Shown here: piece by piece, positions 6,775 through 15,568 of the stretch
Numbering within the stretch: position 1 is the first letter of the stretch
Layout of the letters: every line of letters starts with the position of its first letter
Assembly: GCF_001547525.1 (NCBI RefSeq)
Contig: NZ_LNJP01000003.1
Location: 124,001 to 188,000 of the forward strand
Reading direction: 5' to 3'
Length of the DNA: 64,000 bases
From: Burkholderia anthina
GTDB taxonomy: Bacteria; Pseudomonadota; Gammaproteobacteria; Burkholderiales; Burkholderiaceae
The notes under the pieces: model-generated
Seen by the model: the letters and a program-made list of their open reading frames with translations, nothing else
Databases searched by the model: none
Told to the model about the DNA's origin: nothing
Program-made: the position numbers and the translations under genes

Positions 6775-9257
6775 CGCGCGCGCGCCCCCTGCCCGCGTGG
6801 TCGATGCTGGCGACGCCCGCGGGCGCCGTGCGGCACCCGCGCGACCTCCCGGCCGACCCGGGCGGCTGGATCGCGGCGCCGGTGCCGGGCACGGTCGCGC
6901 AGGCGCTCGCGCTGGCCGGCCGGCTCGACGAAGCCGCGTCGCTCGACGAGCGCGACCACTGGTACCGGCTCGCGCTGCGCGGGCGCGGGCCGCGCATCCT
7001 GCGCTTTCACGGCCTCGCGACGCTTGCACAGGCGTGGCTCGACGACACGCCGATCCACAGCTCGGACAGCATGTTCGTCGCGCACGACGTGCCCGTGTCG
7101 CTCGACGGCACGCACCGGCTGACCGTCTGTTTCCGCGCCCTCGCGCCGCACCTGCGCGACGCGCGCGCGCCGCGCCGTGCGCGCTGGCGCACGCGGCTCG
7201 CCGAGCCGGCCGCGCTGCGCACGATCCGCACGTCGCTGTTCGGACACATGCCGGGCTGGTTCCCGCCGTATGTGCCCACCGGCCCGTGGCGGCCCGTCGA
7301 CGTGCTCGATCCGGCCGACGGGCCCGTTCTGGCCGATTGCACACTGCAGGCGCGCGTCGAGGGCGACACGGGCTGGCTCGACGCGGAACTCACGTTCGCC
7401 GTGGCGCTGCCCGACACGTTCGCGGCGCGGCTGTCGTGCGGCGACCATCACGCGACGCTCGAACGTGCCGGCGCCGCCCAACTGCGCGCAAGCGTTCCGG
7501 TACCGAACGTGCGTCGCTGGTGGCCGCATACGCACGGCGAGCCGGCGCTCTACGAGATCGCGCTGCATATCGGCGATGCGCGCCGGCCGCTCGGCTCGAC
7601 GGGTTTCCGCACGATCGACGTCGATTCCGGCGCGGACGGCAAGGGTTTCGGGCTGCGCGTCAACGGCGTGCCCGTATTCGCGCGCGGCGCATGCTGGAGC
7701 AGCGCCGCGCCGCTCGCGCTGCACGCGGACGACGCGACCTACGGCCGCCTGCTCGGGCTCGCGCGCGACGCCGGCTTCAACATGATCCGGGTAGGCGGCA
7801 CGATGGCCTACGAGGCCGACGCCTTCCACGCATGGTGCGACCGGCTCGGGCTGCTGGTCTGGCAGGACTTCGGCTTCGCGAACTTCGATTACGCGCTCGA
7901 CGACCCCGCGTTCGCGGCCAACGTCGACCGCGAAGCGAGCCAGTTCCTCTCGCGTCACGGCGCTTCGCCGTCGCTTGCGGTGCTGTGCGGCGGCAGCGAG
8001 ATCGCGCAACAGGCTGCGATGTCGGGGCTCGGGCCGAAGCAGCGCTTTCTCGAGCTGACGGCCGACCGGCTGGCCGCTCACGCGGCCGCGCACCGCCCCG
8101 ACGTCCCGTACGTGCCCGATTCGCCCGACGGCGGCGTGCTGCCGTTCACGCCGCGCGAACGCGTGTCGCACTACTACGGCGTCGGTGCGTACCTGCGCCC
8201 GCTCGACGACGCGCGCCGCGCGGACGTGCGCTTCGCGAGCGAATGCCTCGCATTCGCGAACCTGCCATGCGATGCGACGCTCGCCGAACTCGGCTGGCCC
8301 GGCGTGCACGAACCGCGCTGGAAGGCGGCCGTGCCGCGCGACCCCGGCACGTCGTGGGATTTCGACGATATCCGCGACCACTATCTGCAGACGCTGTACG
8401 ACGTCGCGCCCGACCGGCTGCGGCGCGAGGATCCTGCGCGCTATGTCGAGCTGTCGCGCGCGGTGATCGCGGACGTGATGCGCGAGACGTTTTCCGAGTG
8501 GCGACGCACCGGTTCGCGGTGCGCCGGCGCGCTCGTGTGGCAATTCCAGGACGTGATGCCGGGCGCCGGATGGGGCGTGATCGACGCCGCGCACCGGCCG
8601 AAATCGGCATGGTATGCGCTGCGCCAGGTGCTGCAGCCGGTCCAGGTGCTGCTCGTCGACGAAGGGCTGAACGGGCTCGACGTGCATGTGGTCAACGAGC
8701 GCCCGGCGCCGCTGTCGGCCGCGATCGAACTGGTCGCGCTGCGCGACGGCCGCACGCCGGTCGCGCGGGCCGGCTGCGCGGTGCGGATCGCCGCGCACGA
8801 CACGGTGCGGCTCGGCTCGGCCGAACTGCTCGGCCGCTTCTTCGACTGGACCTACGCGTACCGCTTCGGCCCGTGCGAACACGATACGGTGGTCGCCACG
8901 CTGCGCGCCGACGACGGCACGCCGCTGTCGCAGGCGTTCCATTTCCCGTCCCGCACGCATCCGGCCGTGCTGGCGCGCCGCGAACCCGGGATCGAGGCGT
9001 GCGTGTCGCGCACCGGCGAGACCTGGCACGTCGACATCGACACGCGACACGTCGCCCGCCACGTGCAGATCGACGCGCCGGGCTTCATGCCGAGCGACGA
9101 CTGGTTCCATCTCGCGCCCGGCACGCCGGCGCGCATCGCACTCATTCCGTCGAGAATCGACGGGAAGCCTGCGGCGGCCGACGATAACGCACCGCCTGCG
9201 GTGGAAATCCGGGCCGTCAACGCCGCGCGCGCCGTGCGGGCCACGCCGGCCGGATGA
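6771..9257 (+). CDS. Glycoside hydrolase family 2, beta-mannosidase-like
   Basis: This 828-residue protein has GH2 architecture: an N-terminal jelly-roll (about 30-200, HWYRLALRGRG, FHGLATLAQAWLDD), an Ig-like domain, a TIM barrel and C-terminal beta domains. The barrel shows NMIRVGGTMAYEADAFHAWC and LLVWQDFGFANFDY, the beta-mannosidase version of these blocks. Candidate acid/base is Glu410 (CGGSEIAQ) and candidate nucleophile Glu491 (RFASECLAF). No signal peptide is present, so it is probably cytosolic, unusual for an enzyme that would trim an exported polymer. The GTG start overlaps the DUF1839 stop, making it the last of five coupled genes. It may process a mannoside that is the acceptor or product of the aminoacyl pathway (inference). 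Confidence 0.8.
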   Translation: MTRARPLPAWSMLATPAGAVRHPRDLPADPGGWIAAPVPGTVAQALALAGRLDEAASLDERDHWYRLALRGRGPRILRFHGLATLAQAWLDDTPIHSSDSMFVAHDVPVSLDGTHRLTVCFRALAPHLRDARAPRRARWRTRLAEPAALRTIRTSLFGHMPGWFPPYVPTGPWRPVDVLDPADGPVLADCTLQARVEGDTGWLDAELTFAVALPDTFAARLSCGDHHATLERAGAAQLRASVPVPNVRRWWPHTHGEPALYEIALHIGDARRPLGSTGFRTIDVDSGADGKGFGLRVNGVPVFARGACWSSAAPLALHADDATYGRLLGLARDAGFNMIRVGGTMAYEADAFHAWCDRLGLLVWQDFGFANFDYALDDPAFAANVDREASQFLSRHGASPSLAVLCGGSEIAQQAAMSGLGPKQRFLELTADRLAAHAAAHRPDVPYVPDSPDGGVLPFTPRERVSHYYGVGAYLRPLDDARRADVRFASECLAFANLPCDATLAELGWPGVHEPRWKAAVPRDPGTSWDFDDIRDHYLQTLYDVAPDRLRREDPARYVELSRAVIADVMRETFSEWRRTGSRCAGALVWQFQDVMPGAGWGVIDAAHRPKSAWYALRQVLQPVQVLLVDEGLNGLDVHVVNERPAPLSAAIELVALRDGRTPVARAGCAVRIAAHDTVRLGSAELLGRFFDWTYAYRFGPCEHDTVVATLRADDGTPLSQAFHFPSRTHPAVLARREPGIEACVSRTGETWHVDIDTRHVARHVQIDAPGFMPSDDWFHLAPGTPARIALIPSRIDGKPAAADDNAPPAVEIRAVNAARAVRATPAG

Positions 9258-9260
9258 TGC

Positions 9261-9285
9261 GACGCTCGCGGCCGCCGCGAGCGTC
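9261..9285. terminator. Shared hairpin between convergent genes
   Basis: GACGCTCGCGG (9261-9271) pairs perfectly with CCGCGAGCGTC (9275-9285) over a 3-base loop. It lies between the convergent stops at 9257 and 9298, so it can serve both transcripts. There is no long T-run on either side. Confidence 0.6.
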
Positions 9286-9297
9286 ATGCTTCCCGTA

Positions 9298-10689
9298 TCA
9301 GTCGGACGAGCCCGTCCCGCGCGGTCGCTCGATCCCGTACGCCTCCATCCAGCGATACAGCGTCGCGCGCGACACGCCGAGCTCGCGCGCGGAAGCCGCG
9401 ACGCGCCCGCGCGTCCGCAGCAACGCGGTTTCGATCGCCTCGCGCTCGATCGACTTGCGGATGTCGGCGACCGATGGCGACGCCGCATCGAGGCAGTATT
9501 CGAGCTCGAGGTCCTGCGCGGTGATCAGGCGCCCCTCCGTCATCACGACCGCACGGCGCACGCGGTTGATCAGTTCGCGGACATTGCCCGGCCAGTCGTG
9601 CTTGTAGAGCGCCGTGATCGCATCCGTCGAGAACCCGCGCACGCGATGGCGCGCATCGCCGCGAAAGCGCTCGAGCATGTGATGCGCGAGCAGCTCGATG
9701 TCCTTGCCGCGCGCGCGCAGCGGCGGCTGGTCGATGCGCATCACGCACAGCCGGTGGAACAGGTCGGCGCGAAAACGCCCTTCCTCCATCGCATCGCGCA
9801 GATCGACGTGCGTCGCCGACACGATCCTGACGTCGACCGGCACCGGATCGCTGCCGCCGAGACGATGAATCGAACGCTCCTGCAGAAACCGCAGCAGGCT
9901 TGCCTGGCTCTCGTGCGGCAGATCGCCGATTTCGTCGAGCAGCAGCGTGCCGCCGTTCGCGGCTTCGACGTAGCCGATCTTGCGCGCGTTCGCGCCAGTA
10001 AACGCGCCGCGCTCATAGCCGAACAGCTCCGATTGCAGCAGATGCGGCGGAATCGCACCGCAGTTGACCGCGACGAACGGGCCGTTGCGCCGCTCCGAAT
10101 GACGATGGATCGCGACGGCCGTGAGTTCCTTGCCGGTGCCGGTTTCGCCGAACACGAACACGGGTGCGTCGGTGCGCGCGAAACGCCGCACCGTGTCGAA
10201 CAGCCGCAGCATCGCGCTGCAGGTGCCGACGATGCCCTTTTCCTCCGATTCGAGCTGTTCGCGATCGCGCGCGAACAGGCATTCCATGCCGTACGCATGG
10301 CCGACCGTATCGGCGATCCGCTGGTGCGACGCCGGCAACGTGACATAGTCGAAGCAGTAGTCGCGCAACAGCGCGCGCACGTTCGGCGACGCGGTCTGGC
10401 CGACGTCCACGAGCGCCACCCAGACGACGTCGCGCATCGACGCGCAGGTCGACGCGATGCTGCCGATCGCATCGGCGTGGCCGCCGCTCAGGTCGAGAAT
10501 GCCGCAGGTAATTTCGCCCGACGTGTCGCGCAGTTCGTTCGCATGCGCGACCACCGTCACTTTCCAGTCGCGGCGCGACAATTCCTTTCGCAGCATCACG
10601 GACGGCGACTGCGTCCAGTAAATCAGCGGACGCTGCCCGTTACCGCTCCCCACGCCGGCGCTCTTATCGCGCGTTATTGGCATATTCAT
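9298..10689 (-). CDS. berB: Sigma54-dependent activator, BerB-like c-di-GMP effector
   Basis: This 463-residue bacterial enhancer-binding protein has a degenerate receiver-like N-terminal domain (about 20-125), an AAA+ domain with Walker A GETGTGKE (181-188), the sigma54-contact loop GAFTGA (228-233) and Walker B GGTLLLDEIGD (from 247), and a Fis-type helix-turn-helix at about 427-450 (AASARELGVSRATLYRW). The layout is that of VpsR/FleQ-type polysaccharide regulators. In B. cenocepacia, BerB is a sigma54 activator beside the bep genes that binds c-di-GMP and is itself induced by BerA; position and family match. It points away from the EPS genes across a 1.3 kb non-coding region. The start is the first of two close ATG codons; neither has a strong ribosome site. 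Confidence 0.8.
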   Translation of the reverse strand: MNMPITRDKSAGVGSGNGQRPLIYWTQSPSVMLRKELSRRDWKVTVVAHANELRDTSGEITCGILDLSGGHADAIGSIASTCASMRDVVWVALVDVGQTASPNVRALLRDYCFDYVTLPASHQRIADTVGHAYGMECLFARDREQLESEEKGIVGTCSAMLRLFDTVRRFARTDAPVFVFGETGTGKELTAVAIHRHSERRNGPFVAVNCGAIPPHLLQSELFGYERGAFTGANARKIGYVEAANGGTLLLDEIGDLPHESQASLLRFLQERSIHRLGGSDPVPVDVRIVSATHVDLRDAMEEGRFRADLFHRLCVMRIDQPPLRARGKDIELLAHHMLERFRGDARHRVRGFSTDAITALYKHDWPGNVRELINRVRRAVVMTEGRLITAQDLELEYCLDAASPSVADIRKSIEREAIETALLRTRGRVAASARELGVSRATLYRWMEAYGIERPRGTGSSD

Positions 10690-10763
10690 AACGAACCGTC
10701 ACTTTCCGCACTCCGCGAACCGTTCGCGTGCGCTGCGACCGGCGGCGCATGGCCGCCTTTCCG

Positions 10764-10781
10764 CGCTGCGCTTGCGCAGCG
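10764..10781. promoter_or_regulatory. 18-bp palindrome upstream of berB
   Basis: CGCTGCGC (10764-10771) and GCGCAGCG (10774-10781) flank TT, 75-92 bases upstream of the berB start. It is a plausible operator for a dimeric regulator; BerA is the obvious candidate because it controls berB in B. cenocepacia. Unproven. Confidence 0.35.
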
Positions 10782-11104
10782 TTGGCGAAGATCGAAACTG
10801 CACACGGCGAACACCCCCGGAGGTCGAGCCGAATGTCATCCGGCCTCGTTGTCATCAAACTCGAACGGAATGCCCGGCTTCGGGAGCCATGACATTCCGG
10901 CTTTGAAGCGACCCGCCGTCAGGCGGGGCACGTCGGCAAACGGGGACTCCGTCCGCATGTACGGGGCGTCGTACACGACAGTCGCGCCCGCTGCGGAACC
11001 GGACGGCGGCCAAACCGTCGCCGGATTGGCCGCCCCATTTCATCCGCACCCGAATTTACACCCCGTTTCAAGTTGACCTTGTTACCAAAAGATAAACCTG
11101 AATC

Positions 11105-11120
11105 AGGCGGTTACGCTGCC
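11105..11120 (+). promoter_or_regulatory. Possible sigma54-type promoter pointing to the manC operon (weak)
   Basis: AGGCGGTTACGCTGCC keeps GG-N10-GC spacing and TGC in the -12 box, but the -24 box lacks the leading T and the AC of the consensus. It lies about 900 bases before the first gene at 12022, which would require a long leader. Low confidence. Confidence 0.2.
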
Positions 11121-12021
11121 CCGGGTTGCGCGCCATGCGCGTTTGACCACCGAGATTTGATTATCTACGACCATTGCCGTCAATCAGTGGCAAATACTAC
11201 TTTTCCGCAATATTGATCCTGTCGATTACCGGCGATTTCCGCCGAAATCTCCCAAAAGTACGTGGAACCGTGCTCCACGGACCGCATAATCGCGCCGGCC
11301 GCCGCGTAACCGCATCGCGTTGCGCCGGTGTGCCGGCCGCCCGGTCGTTACACGCCGTAATCACCGGCATCCCGCCGCGCGGGCCTTTGCGACGCATTCC
11401 CGCCGGGCGACCTGGATTTCAGGACGCCGGCACGCGCGTCGTGCAGTGCAGCACGATGGCCATCGCGACCCGCCAACCCGCACGTCTGGACCGGAAGCCG
11501 GCACGCCGGAAGATCACCACGGCGGTGCAAACGCGCGACCGGCAGCGTACCGGCTCAGGCGTGCACGCCGCGCGGGCGCGCGGGATTTCGACGGGACGCG
11601 GCGAGATCGCATCCCCGGTCGGCACCACGCGATCGACGGCGCCCCCGTGCCCGGCCCGGCCCGGCCCGACCCGGCCGCATGCGACCACGCCGCCGCGAAC
11701 GATCGCCGCCATTCCCGGCCCCGCACGCGCAGCGCGTCGTTTGCGTGCGATGTCGGCCGGCCGCGCTTCATTGCCGGCCGCCACGATGAATCAATTATGA
11801 AAAAGCACCGGCGCCGACGGTGTGTGCTACCGCACATTGCGACGCTCCCGCGACGCGCGCGTCGCCTCGTATCCCGCGCCGCGCCTGCGAATCCGGAGCG
11901 TGAGTGCGCTTTCGAACAGACCGCCACATCGCGCATCCGGATGATGAAGATCGCCGCGCCGCACGGATCGATCGCGTCCGTAGGCTTCGGCGTGCCGAAG
12001 GCATCACGCGAGGACAGCATC

Positions 12022-12600
12022 ATGGAATGGCATTGTTGTGAATTCGAACATCTGAGCGCCGTCGATCTCTATGCAATCCTGCGCGCGCGCAACGCCGTGC
12101 TGGTGGTCGAGGACGCGCACACGCATCTCGACATCGACGGCAAGGACGCCGGCGCGCTGCACGTCTATGCGAGCATGCGCAACGGCGACGCCACGGAAGT
12201 CGTGGCCTACGCGCGTATCCTGCCCGGCGACGACGTCGATCCGGACGTCGTGATCGACAAGGTGCTGACGAGCGAAAGCTGTCGGGACGACGACACGCTC
12301 GAACGCCTGATCGGACGCGCGCTCACCGCCGCGCAGGCCGCATGGCCGGACACCGCCGTGCGCACGCACGTCCCGGCGCCACGTCAGGCGTTCTACAAAC
12401 AGTTCGGATTCCGCAAGGCCTACGGCCCGTATCTCGAACAGGGTGCGCCGTTCGTCGGCCTGGTACGGTCGGCCGACCGTGCGGCCGGCGCGCTGCGTTA
12501 CCTGCTGTCGCGGGCCGTCTCCGTCTCGCGCAACGACGACGCGCGCGCCGACGGCCGCGCTCGCAGCCGGCTGCCCGTCGATACCGGAGCGAACCGATGA
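12022..12600 (+). CDS. ElaA-like GNAT acetyltransferase
   Basis: This 192-residue protein resembles ElaA-type GNAT N-acetyltransferases: N-terminal ELYAIL-like block (LSAVDLYAILRARNAVLVVE), a central VVAYARILPGDD strand pair, and an acetyl-CoA/C-terminal block with AFYKQFGFRKAYGPYLEQGAPFVG (too long to quote further). The ATG at 12022 has AGGA about 8 bases upstream. Its last codons overlap the manC start by ATGA, so translation is coupled. The substrate is unknown; coupling to manC suggests a sugar-nucleotide or regulatory protein target in exopolysaccharide synthesis, which is inference. The C-terminal 25 residues are Arg-rich and may be a poorly structured tail. Confidence 0.7.
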   Translation: MEWHCCEFEHLSAVDLYAILRARNAVLVVEDAHTHLDIDGKDAGALHVYASMRNGDATEVVAYARILPGDDVDPDVVIDKVLTSESCRDDDTLERLIGRALTAAQAAWPDTAVRTHVPAPRQAFYKQFGFRKAYGPYLEQGAPFVGLVRSADRAAGALRYLLSRAVSVSRNDDARADGRARSRLPVDTGANR

Positions 12601-14174
12601 CCCCCACCCTTCGCCAGGTTCCCGAACCCGATCTGCCGAGCATCCTGCCGGTGATTCTCGCCGGCGGCTCCGGCACGCGGCTGTGGCCGTTGTCGCGCGA
12701 GCAGTATCCGAAGCAGCTGATCGAGCTGGTTTCGGACGAATCGCCACTGTCGGCGACGGCACGCCGCCTGAACGGCATCGCGAACGCGTCGCTCGGCGAC
12801 ACGCTGCTGCTCGTATGCGGCGAACAGCATCGCTTCATGAGCGCCGAGCAGGTGCAAGGCCGGTCGGCGCCCGCCCGCATCCTGCTGGAGCCGGCCGCGC
12901 GCAACACGGCGCCGGCGCTGACGCTTGCCGCGCTCGACGCGAGCGCGCTCGTGGACGATCCCGTGCTCGCCGTGATGCCGGCCGACCACGTGATCGTCGA
13001 TGTCGGCGCATTCCAGGACGCGATCGCCCGCGCGGCGCGCTATGCGCAGGAAGGCGCGATCGTCACGCTCGGCGTGCTGCCGCGCCGTGCCGAGACGGGC
13101 TACGGCTACATCCAGGTGGGCGAGCCGCGCGCGGGCCGCCATGGCAGCGAAGGCGGCTACGCGATCGGGCGTTTCGTCGAAAAACCCGATGCGACGCTCG
13201 CCGAACGCTATCTGCAATCGGGCGATTACTGGTGGAACAGCGGGATCTTCGTCACGCGCGCGTCGGTCTGGCTGAAGGCGATCGGCGCGCTCGCGCCGGA
13301 CATCCACGCCGCTTGCGAAAGCGCGTGGCGCGCGGGTGTCGCGGACGATCCGTTTTTCCGGATCGATGCGGCGGCCTTCGACGCGTGCCCGTCGGATTCG
13401 ATCGACTATGCGGTGATGGAGCGCCTCGCGGAACACCGCGAGCTCGGCATCGAAGGCATCGTGGTGCCGCTCGCGGCGGGCTGGTCGGACGTCGGCACGT
13501 GGGACGCGATCTGGGAAATCATGCCGAAGGACGATCACGGCAACGTCGCGCGCGGCCCGATCGTATTCGAGGACACGCAGGACAGCTTCGTGCGCTCGGA
13601 AGGCCGCCTGATCGCGTGCGTCGGGATGAAGGACGTCGTCGTGATCGAGACGGCCGATGCCGTGCTCGTGGCGAACAAGCACGACGTGCAGCGCGTGAAA
13701 AACGTCGTCGCCCGCCTGAAGACCGACCGGCGCCCGCAGGCGAGCGAGCACCGCAAGGTGCAGCGGCCGTGGGGCCATTACGATTCGATCGATTTCGGCG
13801 CGCGCTTCCAGGTGAAGCGGATCGTCGTCGAACCCGGCAGGCGGCTGTCGCTGCAGATGCACTATCACCGCGCCGAGCACTGGATCGTCGTGCGCGGCAC
13901 CGCGAAGGTGACGCGCGGCACCGAGACGTTCCTGCTGTGCGAGAACGAATCGACGTACATCGCCGTCGGTGAAGTGCATCGACTCGAGAATCCCGGCCGG
14001 ATTCCGCTCGAAATCATCGAGGTGCAATCGGGCGACTATCTCGGCGAAGACGATATCGTGCGGTTCGATGATCAGTACGGGCGGGCAATCGTCGGCGCCG
14101 CTCCGCCGCGCTCGGGGACGACGTCCGCGCAGCCGACGCCGGCCGTACCGCTCTCCGCCGGCGAACCGGGCTGA
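12597..14174 (+). CDS. manC: Mannose-1-phosphate guanylyltransferase / mannose-6-phosphate isomerase
   Basis: This 525-residue bifunctional type II enzyme has the guanylyltransferase domain first (about 1-360; signature LAGGSGTRLWPLSREQYPKQ at 21-40, VMPADHVI, RFVEKPD) and the cupin isomerase domain last (about 375-495; QMHYHRAEHWIVVRG). It converts fructose-6-P to mannose-6-P and makes GDP-mannose from mannose-1-P, the donor for mannosyl residues. Full length. It is translationally coupled to the upstream acetyltransferase. It lies beside the export and glycosyltransferase genes, so the polymer very likely contains mannose or a sugar derived from GDP-mannose. The C-terminal 30 residues (Ala/Pro/Ser-rich) are an ordinary variable tail. 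Confidence 0.93.
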   Translation: MTPTLRQVPEPDLPSILPVILAGGSGTRLWPLSREQYPKQLIELVSDESPLSATARRLNGIANASLGDTLLLVCGEQHRFMSAEQVQGRSAPARILLEPAARNTAPALTLAALDASALVDDPVLAVMPADHVIVDVGAFQDAIARAARYAQEGAIVTLGVLPRRAETGYGYIQVGEPRAGRHGSEGGYAIGRFVEKPDATLAERYLQSGDYWWNSGIFVTRASVWLKAIGALAPDIHAACESAWRAGVADDPFFRIDAAAFDACPSDSIDYAVMERLAEHRELGIEGIVVPLAAGWSDVGTWDAIWEIMPKDDHGNVARGPIVFEDTQDSFVRSEGRLIACVGMKDVVVIETADAVLVANKHDVQRVKNVVARLKTDRRPQASEHRKVQRPWGHYDSIDFGARFQVKRIVVEPGRRLSLQMHYHRAEHWIVVRGTAKVTRGTETFLLCENESTYIAVGEVHRLENPGRIPLEIIEVQSGDYLGEDDIVRFDDQYGRAIVGAAPPRSGTTSAQPTPAVPLSAGEPG

Positions 14175-14281
14175 CCGGACGCGCGTCAAGAGAAGGCGGA
14201 GGAACGCAACGCCGTGCGACAAGTGCGTGCGAATCGCGTCGGCGCGCTTGCCGCGCACCGCTCGATCAGGTCCTGTTCACC

Positions 14282-15568
14282 CTAATCCGTGCCGCGCTGC
14301 GACCAGCGCGGCCGTCTGACGGATTCGCGCACGCGCGGCAGCAGCGACGTATCCGCGCCGAGCGCGTCGGGCGCACCCGGCGCAGACTGGCGGGCGCGCG
14401 CACACGGAACGCTCCTCGACCGATCGTTCGCGGAAGGGTCCGCGGGCGCGCCGGCCGAGCACTCCGGTTCAGGTCCGACCCGCACCGGCAAGCCGCCGAT
14501 CCCGGACAGCCGATTGTCCGCCAGCCGTATGTCCGACACGTTGCCCCACAACCGAATGCCGTCGAATCTCGCATTCGACACGCGATTGCCGATCACGGTC
14601 ACCCGCGACACCGAACCGGACCACGTGCTGACCTCGATCGCCGCTTGCTGCGTGAGCGGGCGCGAATCGGTCCGCCCTGTCGCAGTCTGGATATCGGCAA
14701 TCACGTTGCGCTCGATCCGGACGTCGGACGAGCCGGCTGTGCGGTTGCTGTCCTCCTGCGCGACGAGAATCCCGGCGCTGACCTGCACGTTGCGCACGAT
14801 GTTGTTCGAAATCGTCACGTCCGCACCGCCGACGACGGTGATGCCACGCCCCCACGGGTTGCCTTCCAGCGAGTTGCCGGTAATCATCACGTTGCGGGTC
14901 AGCACGCCCTCCGCCTGGTAACTCACCACGGCGATCATGTCGTCGCCGGTGCCGCGCACGACGTTGCCCTGTACCAGCACGTTGCGCGAGCCGTGCGTCA
15001 TGTGGATGCCGTCCGCCAGCGTCGACAGCACCTCGTTGCCGACGATCGCGACATCCGCACCGCCGAACACGAAGATGCCGGCACCCGCGCCGCCGTCGAC
15101 GACGTTGTCGAGCACCTGTACGTCTCGCCCGGTTACCTCGACCTTCGTCGACTCCGGCGTCGTGAGGCGCGTCGTGCCGGTTCCCGTGAGCCGGAACCCG
15201 ACGAGCGTCGTACCGTCGCCGCGCAGCTCGATCGTCTGGTCGTTCGGCGCCGTGGCGATCAGCGTCGCGCCGAATCCCGACAGCACCACACGCGCCTGCC
15301 GTACGACGAGCGAGCGGCCGACGACATAGCGCCCCGGTGCGAATACGAGCCGCTGCCCCGGGCGCAACGCATCGAGCGCGCGCTGCAACGCGTCGCCCTG
15401 ATCGGCCGCGGCGCGATCCGGACGCACGTATGCGTCCGGTACGGCCGCATGAAGCGCGGCCGGTTCGCCCGCGGCGGTCGCGGATACCGCGGGTTCCGAC
15501 CACGACAGCCCGCCCGCGATGCACATCGCGGCGATCACGCTGTGCGACAGACGCTGCAATTCATGCAT
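14282..15568 (-). CDS. Secreted right-handed beta-helix protein (pectate-lyase superfamily)
   Basis: This 428-residue protein has an N-terminal signal peptide (hydrophobic VIAAMCIAGGLSW, predicted cleavage after PAVSA, about residue 30). The body is a series of parallel beta-helix coils with repeating V-x-I/V-x-x-N steps (VLDNVVDGG, VAIVGNEVLS, VLVQGNVVRG, VMITGNSLEGN, VTISNNIVRN, VRIERNVIAD). This fold is used by AlgG-type C5-epimerases, polysaccharide lyases and depolymerases; I cannot assign an active site. As the last gene of the minus-strand exopolysaccharide cluster it probably modifies or trims the polymer in the periplasm. The ATG at 15568 is chosen because it directly precedes the signal peptide. 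The C-terminal 60 residues are low-complexity and Arg/Ala/Pro-rich. Confidence 0.75.
   Translation of the reverse strand: MHELQRLSHSVIAAMCIAGGLSWSEPAVSATAAGEPAALHAAVPDAYVRPDRAAADQGDALQRALDALRPGQRLVFAPGRYVVGRSLVVRQARVVLSGFGATLIATAPNDQTIELRGDGTTLVGFRLTGTGTTRLTTPESTKVEVTGRDVQVLDNVVDGGAGAGIFVFGGADVAIVGNEVLSTLADGIHMTHGSRNVLVQGNVVRGTGDDMIAVVSYQAEGVLTRNVMITGNSLEGNPWGRGITVVGGADVTISNNIVRNVQVSAGILVAQEDSNRTAGSSDVRIERNVIADIQTATGRTDSRPLTQQAAIEVSTWSGSVSRVTVIGNRVSNARFDGIRLWGNVSDIRLADNRLSGIGGLPVRVGPEPECSAGAPADPSANDRSRSVPCARARQSAPGAPDALGADTSLLPRVRESVRRPRWSQRGTD

Larger units (their letters stand above)
10690..12021. other. 1.3 kb non-coding region between berB and the acetyltransferase-manC operon
   Basis: No convincing gene is seen. 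A 208-codon plus frame at 11174-11800 is Arg/Pro/Ala-rich with no ribosome site or recognisable domain. The region holds several dyads: CGCTGCGC-TT-GCGCAGCG (10764-10781), GAATGTCAT (10831-10839) inverted as ATGACATTC (10889-10897), and CGTGGA (11261-11266) with TCCACG (11273-11278). A short tandem run of CCGGC units lies at about 11650-11676. It must contain the berB promoter and the plus-strand promoter for 12022. A long untranslated leader or an unannotated small RNA is possible. Confidence 0.55.

Noticed and set aside
11650-11676. Tandem CCGGC units
   Set aside because: Too short and too low in complexity to call a functional repeat in a GC-rich genome.
11174-11800. 208-codon plus frame between berB and the acetyltransferase gene
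   Set aside because: No ribosome site, no domain, Arg/Pro/Thr-rich composition typical of random GC-rich frames.
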